Below, in pieces: positions 19,193 through 28,390 of a DNA stretch of 45,311 nucleotides (position 1 is its first letter; every line of letters starts with the position of its first letter). Position numbers and translations under genes: made by a program. The DNA lies in the NCBI GenBank assembly GCA_937125285.1, contig CAKZLH010000164.1:1-45311 (forward strand). The letters run 5' to 3'. Below the pieces are notes generated by a model. It saw only the letters and a program-made list of their open reading frames with translations, had not been told where the DNA came from and searched no databases. Origin of the DNA: an uncultured Balneolaceae bacterium. GTDB lineage: Bacteria; Bacteroidota; Rhodothermia; Balneolales; Balneolaceae.

Positions 19193-20305
19193 ATGGCATT
19201 GCAACCTCGAGAAAAAGCAATCTTAGCACTTAGTGATGGGACCGTGGTTCACGGATTTTCCGTCGGGCATAAAGGCCTTACGGGTGGTGAACTTTGTTTC
19301 AATACCAGTATGACAGGCTATCAAGAGATTTTTACCGACCCTAGTTACTACGGTCAATTGATGATGATGACCTATCCTCATATAGGAAACTATGGAACAA
19401 TGGCACGGGATGATGAGCATCGCAAAGTGATGGTGGCAGGTATTATTACCAGAGCTTTTTCCCATGAATACAGTAATCCTCAAGCCGATCGCAGTTTGCA
19501 ACAATACTTAGAGGATCACAAAGTGGTCGGTATTTCTGGAGTCGATACTCGGGCATTGGTGCGTCATATTCGGGAGAAAGGTGTGATGAATGCGGTCATT
19601 TCTTCTGAGGAATTGGATCCAGAGGTATTGGTAAAGATGGCGAAGGAATGGGAGCCCATGGAGGGCCTAGAATTAGCCACTAGGGTGAGTAGAAGTGAGG
19701 CCCAGACCTTTCAACCCGAAGGAGAGTCTCGATTTCGAATTGCAGCTTTTGATTATGGAATTAAGCGTAACATCATCAACAGTTTTGTTGCTCGCGGGTG
19801 TACGTTACGGGTTTTTCCTGCTAAAACGAGTTTGGATGAAGTAAAGGCCTGGGAGGCGGATGGCTTCTTTTTCTCGAATGGACCCGGCGATCCTAACCCA
19901 ACGGGTGAGTATGCCCTTGAAATAGTAGAATACGCAAAGAAATCTGGGAAGCCACTATTTGGGATCTGTCTCGGACATCAATTAATGGCACTAAGTGAAG
20001 GAATTGAAGTGGGCAAAATGTTTGTAGGCCACCGAGGAGCTAATCACCCAGTAAAAAACCTAAAAACAGGATTGGTTGAAATCTCTACCCAAAATCATGG
20101 ATTTGCGGTTAAGGAAGATTCGGTTTCTGAAGAAGTGGCTGAAATTACACATATCAACTTGAATGATCGAACGGTTGAGGGTTTGGCCTTTAAGCGTTTC
20201 CCAGGATTCTCGGTTCAATATCATCCAGAGGCATCACCTGGTCCTCATGATTCGGCCTATTTATTCGATCAGTTTATTGAGCTCATGGCCAAGCATACAT
20301 CCTAA
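19193..20305 (+). CDS. carA: Carbamoyl-phosphate synthase small subunit (glutamine amidotransferase)
   Basis: GLTGGELCFNTSMTGYQEIFTDPSYYGQ; FGICLGHQLMAL. Confidence 0.96.
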   Translation: MALQPREKAILALSDGTVVHGFSVGHKGLTGGELCFNTSMTGYQEIFTDPSYYGQLMMMTYPHIGNYGTMARDDEHRKVMVAGIITRAFSHEYSNPQADRSLQQYLEDHKVVGISGVDTRALVRHIREKGVMNAVISSEELDPEVLVKMAKEWEPMEGLELATRVSRSEAQTFQPEGESRFRIAAFDYGIKRNIINSFVARGCTLRVFPAKTSLDEVKAWEADGFFFSNGPGDPNPTGEYALEIVEYAKKSGKPLFGICLGHQLMALSEGIEVGKMFVGHRGANHPVKNLKTGLVEISTQNHGFAVKEDSVSEEVAEITHINLNDRTVEGLAFKRFPGFSVQYHPEASPGPHDSAYLFDQFIELMAKHTS

Positions 20306-20352
20306 CATCAAAACACTCCATCACTCACACATAACCAATTCGATTACAAATC

Positions 20353-23181
20353 ATGCCAAGACGTAACGACATTAGCAAAATCCTCATCATCGGTTCAGGC
20401 CCCATCGTCATCGGGCAAGCATGTGAATTTGATTATTCGGGCTCTCAGGCTTGTAGATCTCTTCAGGAAGAAGGCTATAAAATTGTACTTATAAATTCCA
20501 ATCCGGCAACCATTATGACCGATCCCATCATGGCGGACGCGATTTATATGTTGCCCATGACCACGGATTCTATAAAGGAGATTGTAGCCAAAGAAAAACC
20601 AGATGCCGTATTACCTACCATGGGGGGACAAACGGCACTCAATTTAGCCCGTGATTTGGAAAAGGAAGGTTACTGGAAAGCTCAGGGAATCCAGATCATA
20701 GGGGTGGATATTGATGCGGTTGAACTTACCGAAGACCGGCAATTATTCCGAGATCGAATGGAGGAAATTGGGATTGAGCAGTGCCGAAGTCGTCAAGCGC
20801 ATTCTCTCCTTGATGCCAAAGAAATTAAAGAAGAGTTAGGGGGCTTGCCGATTGTAATTCGCCCATCCTTTACGATGGGAGGTGCTGGAGGTGGTATAGT
20901 TTGGACAGAAGAAGAATTTGATCAAAAAGTATTACATGGCTTAGAGATGAGCCCCGTACATTCGGTATTGATTGAGGAAAGTATTTTCGGATGGAAGGAA
21001 TATGAGTTGGAGCTTTTACGGGATGCCAACGATAATGTGGTCATCATCTGTTCGATTGAGAATATGGATCCTATGGGGGTTCATACGGGAGATTCGGTAA
21101 CAGTAGCCCCTACTCAAACTCTTACCGACAAACAGCTTCAAATACTTAGGGATGCGGCCATAAAGATGATGCGTTCTATTGGAACCTTTGCGGGGGGATG
21201 TAACGTACAATTTGCCATGGAACCAGGTTCGGATCGCTTTGTAGCCATTGAAATCAATCCAAGGGTGAGCCGGTCCTCAGCTTTGGCCTCCAAAGCTACG
21301 GGATATCCAATTGCTAAGATTGCCACTAAATTAGCGGTGGGTTATACCCTAGATGAATTGGACAATCAAATTACAGGAACCACTTCGGCATGTTTTGAGC
21401 CTTCTATTGACTATGTGGTTTGTAAAGTTCCGCGCTTTAATTTCGATAAGTTTCCAGGTGTAGATGAAGAGTTATCTACCCAGATGAAAGCCGTTGGCGA
21501 GGTAATGAGTATTGGACGTAACTTTCCAGAGGCTTTAAATAAAGCATGGCAGAGTATGGAAGTGGGCCGTGATGGATTAGGGGCCGATGGATATGAGGAA
21601 ATCGATCGCAAGGTAGTTCGAGAGCGGTTGGTTAAGCCTTATTGGGATCGAAGTTTGCAAATTCGCAATGCCTTCAAGTTAGGAAGTTCGGTGGATGAAA
21701 TTGCAGATATTACCAAGGTAGATCCCTGGTTCCTTCAACAGATTGAATACATGGTTTCACTGGAGAACCGAACCGAAGGGCAACGTTTGGAAGAGATTTC
21801 TAAAGAGGATTTATACGAACTCAAACAGGCGGGTTTTTCCGATGCACAAATTGCTTGGTTGGTGAGTAAATCGGGCACTAAAGTAACCGAAGATCAGGTG
21901 CGGGAGTATCGTAAAGGTTTAGGACTGAAGTCGGTTTTTAAAGTGGTAGATACTTGTGCGGCTGAGTTCCCGGCTCAGACCCCCTATTATTATTCCTCCT
22001 ATGAGGGTGAAAATGAAAGTGTGGTTACCGACCGAAAGAAGGTAATCATATTAGGAAGTGGGCCGAATCGAATCGGACAAGGTATTGAGTTTGACTACTC
22101 CTGTGTTCATGCGGTATTGGCCGCTAAAGATATGGGATATGAAGCCATTATGATTAATTGTAATCCCGAAACGGTTTCAACTGATTTTGATTTCGCCGAT
22201 AAACTATACTTCGAACCCGTATACTGGGAGCGTGTGCTGGATATCATTGAGCATGAGCAACCCGAAGGAGTTATTATTCAAGTTGGGGGACAGACAGCGC
22301 TTAAACTAGGAAAGCGATTGGTTAAAGCAGGTATTCACATTTTTGGGACTGAATTTGATCGAATTGATTTTGCCGAAGATCGTGGGGCCTTTTCCAATTT
22401 ACTTACCCGTCTAGAGATTCCATTTCCCGATTACGGCACGGCTACAGATGTGGAAGGAGCACTTTCCATAGCCGAGCGAATTGGCTATCCCGTTTTGATA
22501 CGCCCAAGTTATGTTTTAGGAGGGCAGGGTATGCGGATTGCAGTTAAAGAAGACGAATTAAAGCGATATGTTGGAAACATATTAAAAACCCATCCTGAAA
22601 ATGCATTTTTGATTGATAAATATCTCGAGCATGCCATTGAAGTGGATGTAGACTCCGTATATGATGGGGAGCAATTACACATTGCAGGAATGATGCAGCA
22701 TATTGAGCCTGCTGGTGTTCATTCAGGGGACTCTACAGCTGTAATACCCCCCTATTCACTCTCTCAGGAAATTCAGGACACCATAAAAAACTATCAGGAA
22801 CGGATTGCAGAGGCCATGGAGATTCAGGGCTTTTTAAATGTGCAGTATGCCGTGAAGGATGATAAAGTCTATATCTTAGAGGCCAATCCTCGAACCACTC
22901 GAACCATCCCATTTTTAGCTAAAGCAACTGAGCGACCTGAGGCTGCGATTGGGGTTAAGGTTATGTTAGGTGCAAAGCTGAGCGAATTCGATTTAGAATC
23001 CAAGTTGACTTGTTGGGCTATAAAAGAGCCTGTATTCCCCTTCGATAAATTTATGGGAGTGAAAAAAGAGTTAGGTCCCGAAATGAAGTCAACGGGTGAA
23101 AGTATTTATTTTGCAGAAGATTTTAACGATGAACACTTCCGCAAACCCTTTGAGTTTAAAAATCTCTATCTCTCTAAATAG
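20353..23181 (+). CDS. carB: Carbamoyl-phosphate synthase large subunit, short form without C-terminal MGS-like domain
   Basis: Two ATP-grasp synthetase halves ([44 protein letters not shown]); ends [35 protein letters not shown]. Confidence 0.95.
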   Translation: MPRRNDISKILIIGSGPIVIGQACEFDYSGSQACRSLQEEGYKIVLINSNPATIMTDPIMADAIYMLPMTTDSIKEIVAKEKPDAVLPTMGGQTALNLARDLEKEGYWKAQGIQIIGVDIDAVELTEDRQLFRDRMEEIGIEQCRSRQAHSLLDAKEIKEELGGLPIVIRPSFTMGGAGGGIVWTEEEFDQKVLHGLEMSPVHSVLIEESIFGWKEYELELLRDANDNVVIICSIENMDPMGVHTGDSVTVAPTQTLTDKQLQILRDAAIKMMRSIGTFAGGCNVQFAMEPGSDRFVAIEINPRVSRSSALASKATGYPIAKIATKLAVGYTLDELDNQITGTTSACFEPSIDYVVCKVPRFNFDKFPGVDEELSTQMKAVGEVMSIGRNFPEALNKAWQSMEVGRDGLGADGYEEIDRKVVRERLVKPYWDRSLQIRNAFKLGSSVDEIADITKVDPWFLQQIEYMVSLENRTEGQRLEEISKEDLYELKQAGFSDAQIAWLVSKSGTKVTEDQVREYRKGLGLKSVFKVVDTCAAEFPAQTPYYYSSYEGENESVVTDRKKVIILGSGPNRIGQGIEFDYSCVHAVLAAKDMGYEAIMINCNPETVSTDFDFADKLYFEPVYWERVLDIIEHEQPEGVIIQVGGQTALKLGKRLVKAGIHIFGTEFDRIDFAEDRGAFSNLLTRLEIPFPDYGTATDVEGALSIAERIGYPVLIRPSYVLGGQGMRIAVKEDELKRYVGNILKTHPENAFLIDKYLEHAIEVDVDSVYDGEQLHIAGMMQHIEPAGVHSGDSTAVIPPYSLSQEIQDTIKNYQERIAEAMEIQGFLNVQYAVKDDKVYILEANPRTTRTIPFLAKATERPEAAIGVKVMLGAKLSEFDLESKLTCWAIKEPVFPFDKFMGVKKELGPEMKSTGESIYFAEDFNDEHFRKPFEFKNLYLSK

Positions 23182-23242
23182 TTTTTTGCAGGTTGTTTAT
23201 GCTTTATTCGGCAATTGAACGAAGCATTTAGTACCATATAGG

Positions 23243-24148
23243 ATGAACTTATCTCCAGAGATATTATCCCAAATTAAGGGTTTAGAGTTACGCGCGAAAA
23301 AAATCGTGGAAGGCTTTATTGCCGGATTACATAAAAGTCCTTATCACGGATTTAGTGTAGAATTTGCGGAACATCGGCCATACAACACGGGGGATGATTT
23401 TAAACATATCGATTGGAAAGCTTATGCAAAAAAAGAGCGTTTTTATGTGAAGCAGTACGAAGAGGAAACCAATTTGAGATGTTTTCTGGTGTTGGATGGC
23501 AGTTCTTCCATGCAGTTCAAGCATAGGTCTCATTGGAACAAACTCGAGTTTTCCGCTCATTTAGCAGCGGCCATGGCCTACTTGATGCAAGGGCAACGGG
23601 ATGCGGTAGGCTTTGCTAGTTTTACAGATAAGCTCCACCAGATTGTGCCGGCTAAAAGTACTCGTCGCCATTTGCGCCGCATTTTTATCGAGATGGAGCG
23701 ACATATGAATCAGGAAACAGGTCGTTTAACAGCTTCAGCAGCGGCACTCCATGAACTAGCCGAACGTATTCACCAGCGGAGCTTAGTGGTGATTTTTACC
23801 GATTTGTTTGAAAATGTAGAATCCCATGACGCTTTGATTTCTGCACTCAAGCATTTACGTCATCGCAAGCATGAAGTCATATTGTTCAATGTAATGGAGG
23901 AGGGCGTTGAAAAGTTACTCGATCTTGAGCATGAACGCTATATCCTACAGGATTTGGAAAGTGGTGAAGAGCTTGAAGTAAGTCCAGATTTGGTTAAAGA
24001 AGATTATCGCCAAAACCTTTCTCAGTATATACATGAATTTCGACAGGCCTGTGATGAGTTCCAGATTGATTTTGAATCCATTTCAACCGAAAATAGCCTT
24101 GACGATGCTTTGACCCATTTCTTAAACAAAAGGCGAAGGTTAATTTAA
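23243..24148 (+). CDS. DUF58 domain-containing protein
   Basis: HKSPYHGFSVEFAEHRPYNTGDDFKHIDWKAYAKKERFYVKQYEEE. Confidence 0.92.
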   Translation: MNLSPEILSQIKGLELRAKKIVEGFIAGLHKSPYHGFSVEFAEHRPYNTGDDFKHIDWKAYAKKERFYVKQYEEETNLRCFLVLDGSSSMQFKHRSHWNKLEFSAHLAAAMAYLMQGQRDAVGFASFTDKLHQIVPAKSTRRHLRRIFIEMERHMNQETGRLTASAAALHELAERIHQRSLVVIFTDLFENVESHDALISALKHLRHRKHEVILFNVMEEGVEKLLDLEHERYILQDLESGEELEVSPDLVKEDYRQNLSQYIHEFRQACDEFQIDFESISTENSLDDALTHFLNKRRRLI

Positions 24149-24195
24149 CAAGTTTGGGTGTGCTATAGAGCCACTTTCGGTGTGTGCTTATCGAT

Positions 24196-25017
24196 TTAGA
24201 CGACTTTAGAGCGCTGCAAGATCTTATTTAATAGACGGGGAGCTATTCGTTTTAATAGTAAAGCAAATCGCTCTTTGAATCCAGAAACTACAATTTCTTC
24301 TTTACGGGCCACTACCTTTTTCCAAATTTTCTGCACCATTTCATCGGCATCCATGGCCTGCGTATGTAGATCCCCCATTTTACCAAAGGCTTTTCCATCA
24401 CCCGTTAGAGAGTTTTGTGTGATGGCTGTTTTGATAGGTCCAGGACAAATGAGTGTAACAGCAATGTTATATTCGTACATCTCTTGGCGGATGCTATCAA
24501 AGGCGCCTTGAATAGCGTGTTTACTTGCCGCATAACCCGAACGAAATTTGGTGCCAAATTTTCCTGCAACTGAACTAGTAACCAGTACATGACCAGAGCC
24601 TTGTTCCACCATCTTAGGTAATACATGTCGGGTTAAGGCCAATGACCCAAAAAAATTAACTTCCATTAATGTGCGTAAGGTACTCATGTCCGATTCTAAG
24701 AAAAGTGAGCGTTGACTAATCCCACCATTATTTAAGAGTACATCTATGCGTTGTTTCCAGTCCCAAGCCTCTTGGGCTTTGTCGGCTAATTCCTCTTCCT
24801 TTGCCAAGTCTAAGCTAAGTATCAAGATTTCTGATCTGGGCGATATTTCAATCAACTCATCCTTAACCTTTTCGAGTTCTTCTTTTCGTCTGGAAGATAA
24901 AATGAGATCGGAACCATGGAGTGCGTACTTCTTTGCGAATGCCTTACCAATGCCAGAAGATGCACCCGTAATCCATACAACGGGTTTGGAAGTGGAGCTT
25001 ACCGTACTCATAGTCAA
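24196..25017 (-). CDS. Short-chain dehydrogenase/reductase (SDR)
   Basis: VWITGASSGIGKAFA; LLNNGGIS; YAASKHA. Confidence 0.92.
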   Translation of the reverse strand: MTMSTVSSTSKPVVWITGASSGIGKAFAKKYALHGSDLILSSRRKEELEKVKDELIEISPRSEILILSLDLAKEEELADKAQEAWDWKQRIDVLLNNGGISQRSLFLESDMSTLRTLMEVNFFGSLALTRHVLPKMVEQGSGHVLVTSSVAGKFGTKFRSGYAASKHAIQGAFDSIRQEMYEYNIAVTLICPGPIKTAITQNSLTGDGKAFGKMGDLHTQAMDADEMVQKIWKKVVARKEEIVVSGFKERFALLLKRIAPRLLNKILQRSKVV

Positions 25018-25157
25018 AAATGATATTTATTAAACTTATTGGTATAATTTAGTTAATTATAGAGAGGAACTATACGTTGAATATAGTTTTCTGTAAAGAT
25101 GATTAGCTAGACGCACGGTGTCATCATTTTTGAATCTACAATATAAAGCCAAAGAAT

Positions 25158-25859
25158 GTGGAGATAAAACATAGCCTACTACTCTTGGAAGATGAAATAG
25201 AAGCAGGTGAAATGCTTGCCAACTATTTAGAGCTTAATCACTTTCAAACCTATTGGGCAAAGGATGGTAAGGAAGCCCTGAAGATGATCGAAGCACATGC
25301 CGATGATATTGAATTGGCGATACTTGATATTATGGTTCCTCATATCGATGGCAAAGAAGTTTGTGCTCATATTCGAAAGCATCCCGTAATTAGTGATATA
25401 CCCGTATTATTTTTAACTGCTAGAGATGAGGAAAAAGATGAAATTGAAGGCTTGGAATTAGGGGCGGATGACTACATAAAAAAACCCGCTAGCCTACACC
25501 TTATTAAGGCCCATGTCGAGAGTCAATTAAGAAGGATGCAACCCGATAAAAAACAATGGTTGCGATACGATCAGGTGTATTTGGATACCGATTCTAAGCA
25601 GATGTTTATCAATGATTCCCTAGTTGATTTGACCCATACCGAGTATATAATTGCCGAGCTATTTTTTAAGCACCCCAAGGTGGTATATAGCCGTCATGAA
25701 ATTTTAGAGCACATTTCGGATGAAGAAAAATTCATTTTTGACCGTACCGTAGATGTGCATATCAAGAACTTGCGGATCAAAATGAAAGAGGAATGCAAAT
25801 TGATTAAAACCTATAGGGGTGTTGGCTATGGTTTTAATCGTGAGTTTCTACATTCATGA
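25158..25859 (+). CDS. OmpR/PhoB-type response regulator (GTG start)
   Basis: Receiver (LLLEDE, AILDIMVP, KKP) + winged helix (FDRTVDVHIKNLRIKM, TYRGVGYGF). Confidence 0.94.
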   Translation: MEIKHSLLLLEDEIEAGEMLANYLELNHFQTYWAKDGKEALKMIEAHADDIELAILDIMVPHIDGKEVCAHIRKHPVISDIPVLFLTARDEEKDEIEGLELGADDYIKKPASLHLIKAHVESQLRRMQPDKKQWLRYDQVYLDTDSKQMFINDSLVDLTHTEYIIAELFFKHPKVVYSRHEILEHISDEEKFIFDRTVDVHIKNLRIKMKEECKLIKTYRGVGYGFNREFLHS

Positions 25860-27259
25860 ACATTCAGGCTAAGCTTTCAGTAACATACATAGTTTTATTG
25901 GTTATTGGAATCATTACCATAAGTGCCTATGCCATCCTGAGTATTCGTTTTTATTTGTTTGCCGAAGGATTAGAACAGTTTAAAGATGATGCCAAGATTG
26001 TAAGGCAAGCCGTTGAGTCCTCCGATGAAAATACGGACTTCTTCCCTTTCATTACTCAGACATCCGCTTTATTTGATTATGACTTGGCCTTATTTGATTC
26101 TACTGGAATACCCATTTACAACACCGTTCCCGAACAGCAGTTTATTGATTCACGTGAATTTTTAAGCGAACCGGTGGTCGACTCTATAGGGCGTACAGGG
26201 GATCGAATCTATGTCATTAATGATCCTGAATATGAGCGTATCGTGGCCTTTGCTGAAGTTCGTGATGGTTATCCAAGCATACATTACTTACGGATAAGTA
26301 AGGATAAAAAAGAATACTACGAAGCAGTAGATAATATTCGTCATATTATTTATGCGGGGATGCTCTTCTCCATCGCAGCAGTCATGGTGGTAAGCTTTGT
26401 ATTTTCTCGCTATATGGCAGGTCCCATTAAACAGTTAAACGATGCTGCTTTAAATATTGCGGGAGGGAAACACTATGAGACGCTGGAAATTGATCGTAAT
26501 GATGAATTCGGTACACTTGCCCATTCTTTGAATAAAATGGCTGAAAAATTTAAGCAAGACAACCGTCAGCTTCAGATCCTGAACAAGAAACAGAATCAGT
26601 TCTTTGCCGATATAGCTCATGAGGTCAGAAATCCCCTTCATACCATATCCGGTGCCGTTGAAATGATTCAAATGGAAGGTTTATCTGAAGATAAGAAGCA
26701 ACAGTATCTTCATACCGTACAAAAACAAGTAGAGCGAGTGGTGCGGCTTTTTAACGACATTAAAATGCTGCAAAGATATGATTTAGATGAGCATTTTCTG
26801 ACGAAAAGTGAATTTGTAGTTTCCGAATTCATTTCGCAGTTAATTGAAAGTTATCGCCCAATTGCAGAGGAAAAGAATATCAAAATAGAGACGGAATTAT
26901 TGGATAATGGATCCGTTCATGCCGATAAGGATAAAATAGATCAGGTATTGGATAATCTTATTACCAATGCCATCAAATATACCAATGAAGGATCCATAAC
27001 GGTACGTGTAACAGGTGAAGGGTCCAAACTTTGGATCTCAGTAATGGACACAGGGATTGGTATAGCTGATGAACATCTCGAGCATCTATTTGATCGTTTT
27101 TATCGAACAGATAAAGCTCGATCGCGAGATAAAGGTGGAACCGGTTTAGGATTGGCCGTTGTGCGTAGTATATTGAAAGCGCACAATACTGACATACTAG
27201 TAAGTAGTTTGCCAGCGAAAGGTAGCACCTTTTATTTTAGTTTGGACAAAGTTTCTTAA
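25856..27259 (+). CDS. Sensor histidine kinase (HAMP-HisKA-HATPase)
   Basis: FADIAHEVRNPLHTISG H-box; DTGIGI; GGTGLGLAVVRSI. Confidence 0.95.
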   Translation: MNIQAKLSVTYIVLLVIGIITISAYAILSIRFYLFAEGLEQFKDDAKIVRQAVESSDENTDFFPFITQTSALFDYDLALFDSTGIPIYNTVPEQQFIDSREFLSEPVVDSIGRTGDRIYVINDPEYERIVAFAEVRDGYPSIHYLRISKDKKEYYEAVDNIRHIIYAGMLFSIAAVMVVSFVFSRYMAGPIKQLNDAALNIAGGKHYETLEIDRNDEFGTLAHSLNKMAEKFKQDNRQLQILNKKQNQFFADIAHEVRNPLHTISGAVEMIQMEGLSEDKKQQYLHTVQKQVERVVRLFNDIKMLQRYDLDEHFLTKSEFVVSEFISQLIESYRPIAEEKNIKIETELLDNGSVHADKDKIDQVLDNLITNAIKYTNEGSITVRVTGEGSKLWISVMDTGIGIADEHLEHLFDRFYRTDKARSRDKGGTGLGLAVVRSILKAHNTDILVSSLPAKGSTFYFSLDKVS

Positions 27260-27263
27260 AAAG

Positions 27264-27294
27264 GAGAGAGCCTTCGGTCAAGAAAGACTCTCTC
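27264..27294 (-). terminator. Possible terminator hairpin of the TonB/HmuY operon (convergent with HK gene)
   Basis: GAGAGAG ... CTCTCTC, short T run on the - strand. Confidence 0.4.
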
Positions 27295-27309
27295 GTGGGT
27301 TATATGGAT

Positions 27310-28365
27310 TTATTCAAAAAATCGAGAACCATCGCCTTGATGAGCATATTCTATGGTATAGTGGCGATCAGCAGGTCGAATGAAATTGATGAAATTGGTT
27401 GAATTAACATCTGGGTTACCTTTGTAGTAACTTATAATTCGGAACTTAGCATAGGTCCCCTCTGGAGTCTTCACCACTAAGGTGTAGTTATCCTTAGGTA
27501 ATATGGCATGTGGTGGAGTGTTATTCATGGTATAGGTGTACCAGCTCGCGTCTAATGCTGTGTACCCTTCAACCGGTGCTTCATCTACATCGGCATAGGG
27601 TGTATTTAACGAAAGAATTCCACCACCTTTGCCTGTGTTGGCTATTATGTTGGTGGCATTGAAGGCGACATCCCATTGAGATGAGGTAGAATCTTGTACC
27701 AATTCACCTTTCTCTAAATCAACAAAGGTATAGCGATCAATATGAAAAAGTTCAGTCGTCTCTGCTTCTTGAAGGATATAGTTGAAACTAAAATAGCCTG
27801 CGGCAGGACGAGTCATTAGATTGGCAAATTCGGCACTTGTAATGTCTGGATTTCCTTGGTAATAGCTTAGAATTTCCATTTTAGCATAGCTGCCGTTAGG
27901 AGTTTTGATTACAACCGTTGCATTTGTGTTCGGTAAAACGGCATGCTTTGGTAGATTGGGCGCTTCACCAGTATATATGTACCAACTTGCATTGCTGCTT
28001 TCGTAACCAGATTCAGGGGCGTTTTCTAAGTTTGCATAGGCTTCATTGACGACTTGAATTCCGCCGCCATGGGCCGTATTTGCAAGTAGAGTAGTACCAC
28101 CGAAGGCAATATCCCAAACGTCTGAAGTGGAATCTTCAACCGTAACTCCTTGATCTAAATCATAGAAGGTGTATTTGCCTTCCACACTAGGATAATCATT
28201 GATGTCGGTTACCAGCTCCATATTCTGAATAATGGTATTGTAGTTAGCGGCAATGTCCTCCATTATATTGTTGGTTACGGGTGCAGGGCCATCATTTCCA
28301 CCGCCATTACAAGCGGTAAAAACCAGTAAGGTGGCTGTTAGTAGTAGAAAATGGATGTTTCTCAT
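27310..28365 (-). CDS. HmuY-like heme-binding lipoprotein with two tandem HmuY-type domains
   Basis: Lipobox VFTAC; repeats SDVWDIAFGGTTLLANTAHGGGIQ / SSQWDVAFNATNIIANTGKGGGIL, HAVLPNTNATVVIKTPNGSYAKMEILSYYQGNPD / HAILPKDNYTLVVKTPEGTYAKFRIISYYKGNPD. Confidence 0.82.
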   Translation of the reverse strand: MRNIHFLLLTATLLVFTACNGGGNDGPAPVTNNIMEDIAANYNTIIQNMELVTDINDYPSVEGKYTFYDLDQGVTVEDSTSDVWDIAFGGTTLLANTAHGGGIQVVNEAYANLENAPESGYESSNASWYIYTGEAPNLPKHAVLPNTNATVVIKTPNGSYAKMEILSYYQGNPDITSAEFANLMTRPAAGYFSFNYILQEAETTELFHIDRYTFVDLEKGELVQDSTSSQWDVAFNATNIIANTGKGGGILSLNTPYADVDEAPVEGYTALDASWYTYTMNNTPPHAILPKDNYTLVVKTPEGTYAKFRIISYYKGNPDVNSTNFINFIRPADRHYTIEYAHQGDGSRFFE

Positions 28366-28390
28366 GTTGAATAGTAGGTATAGTTATTAG

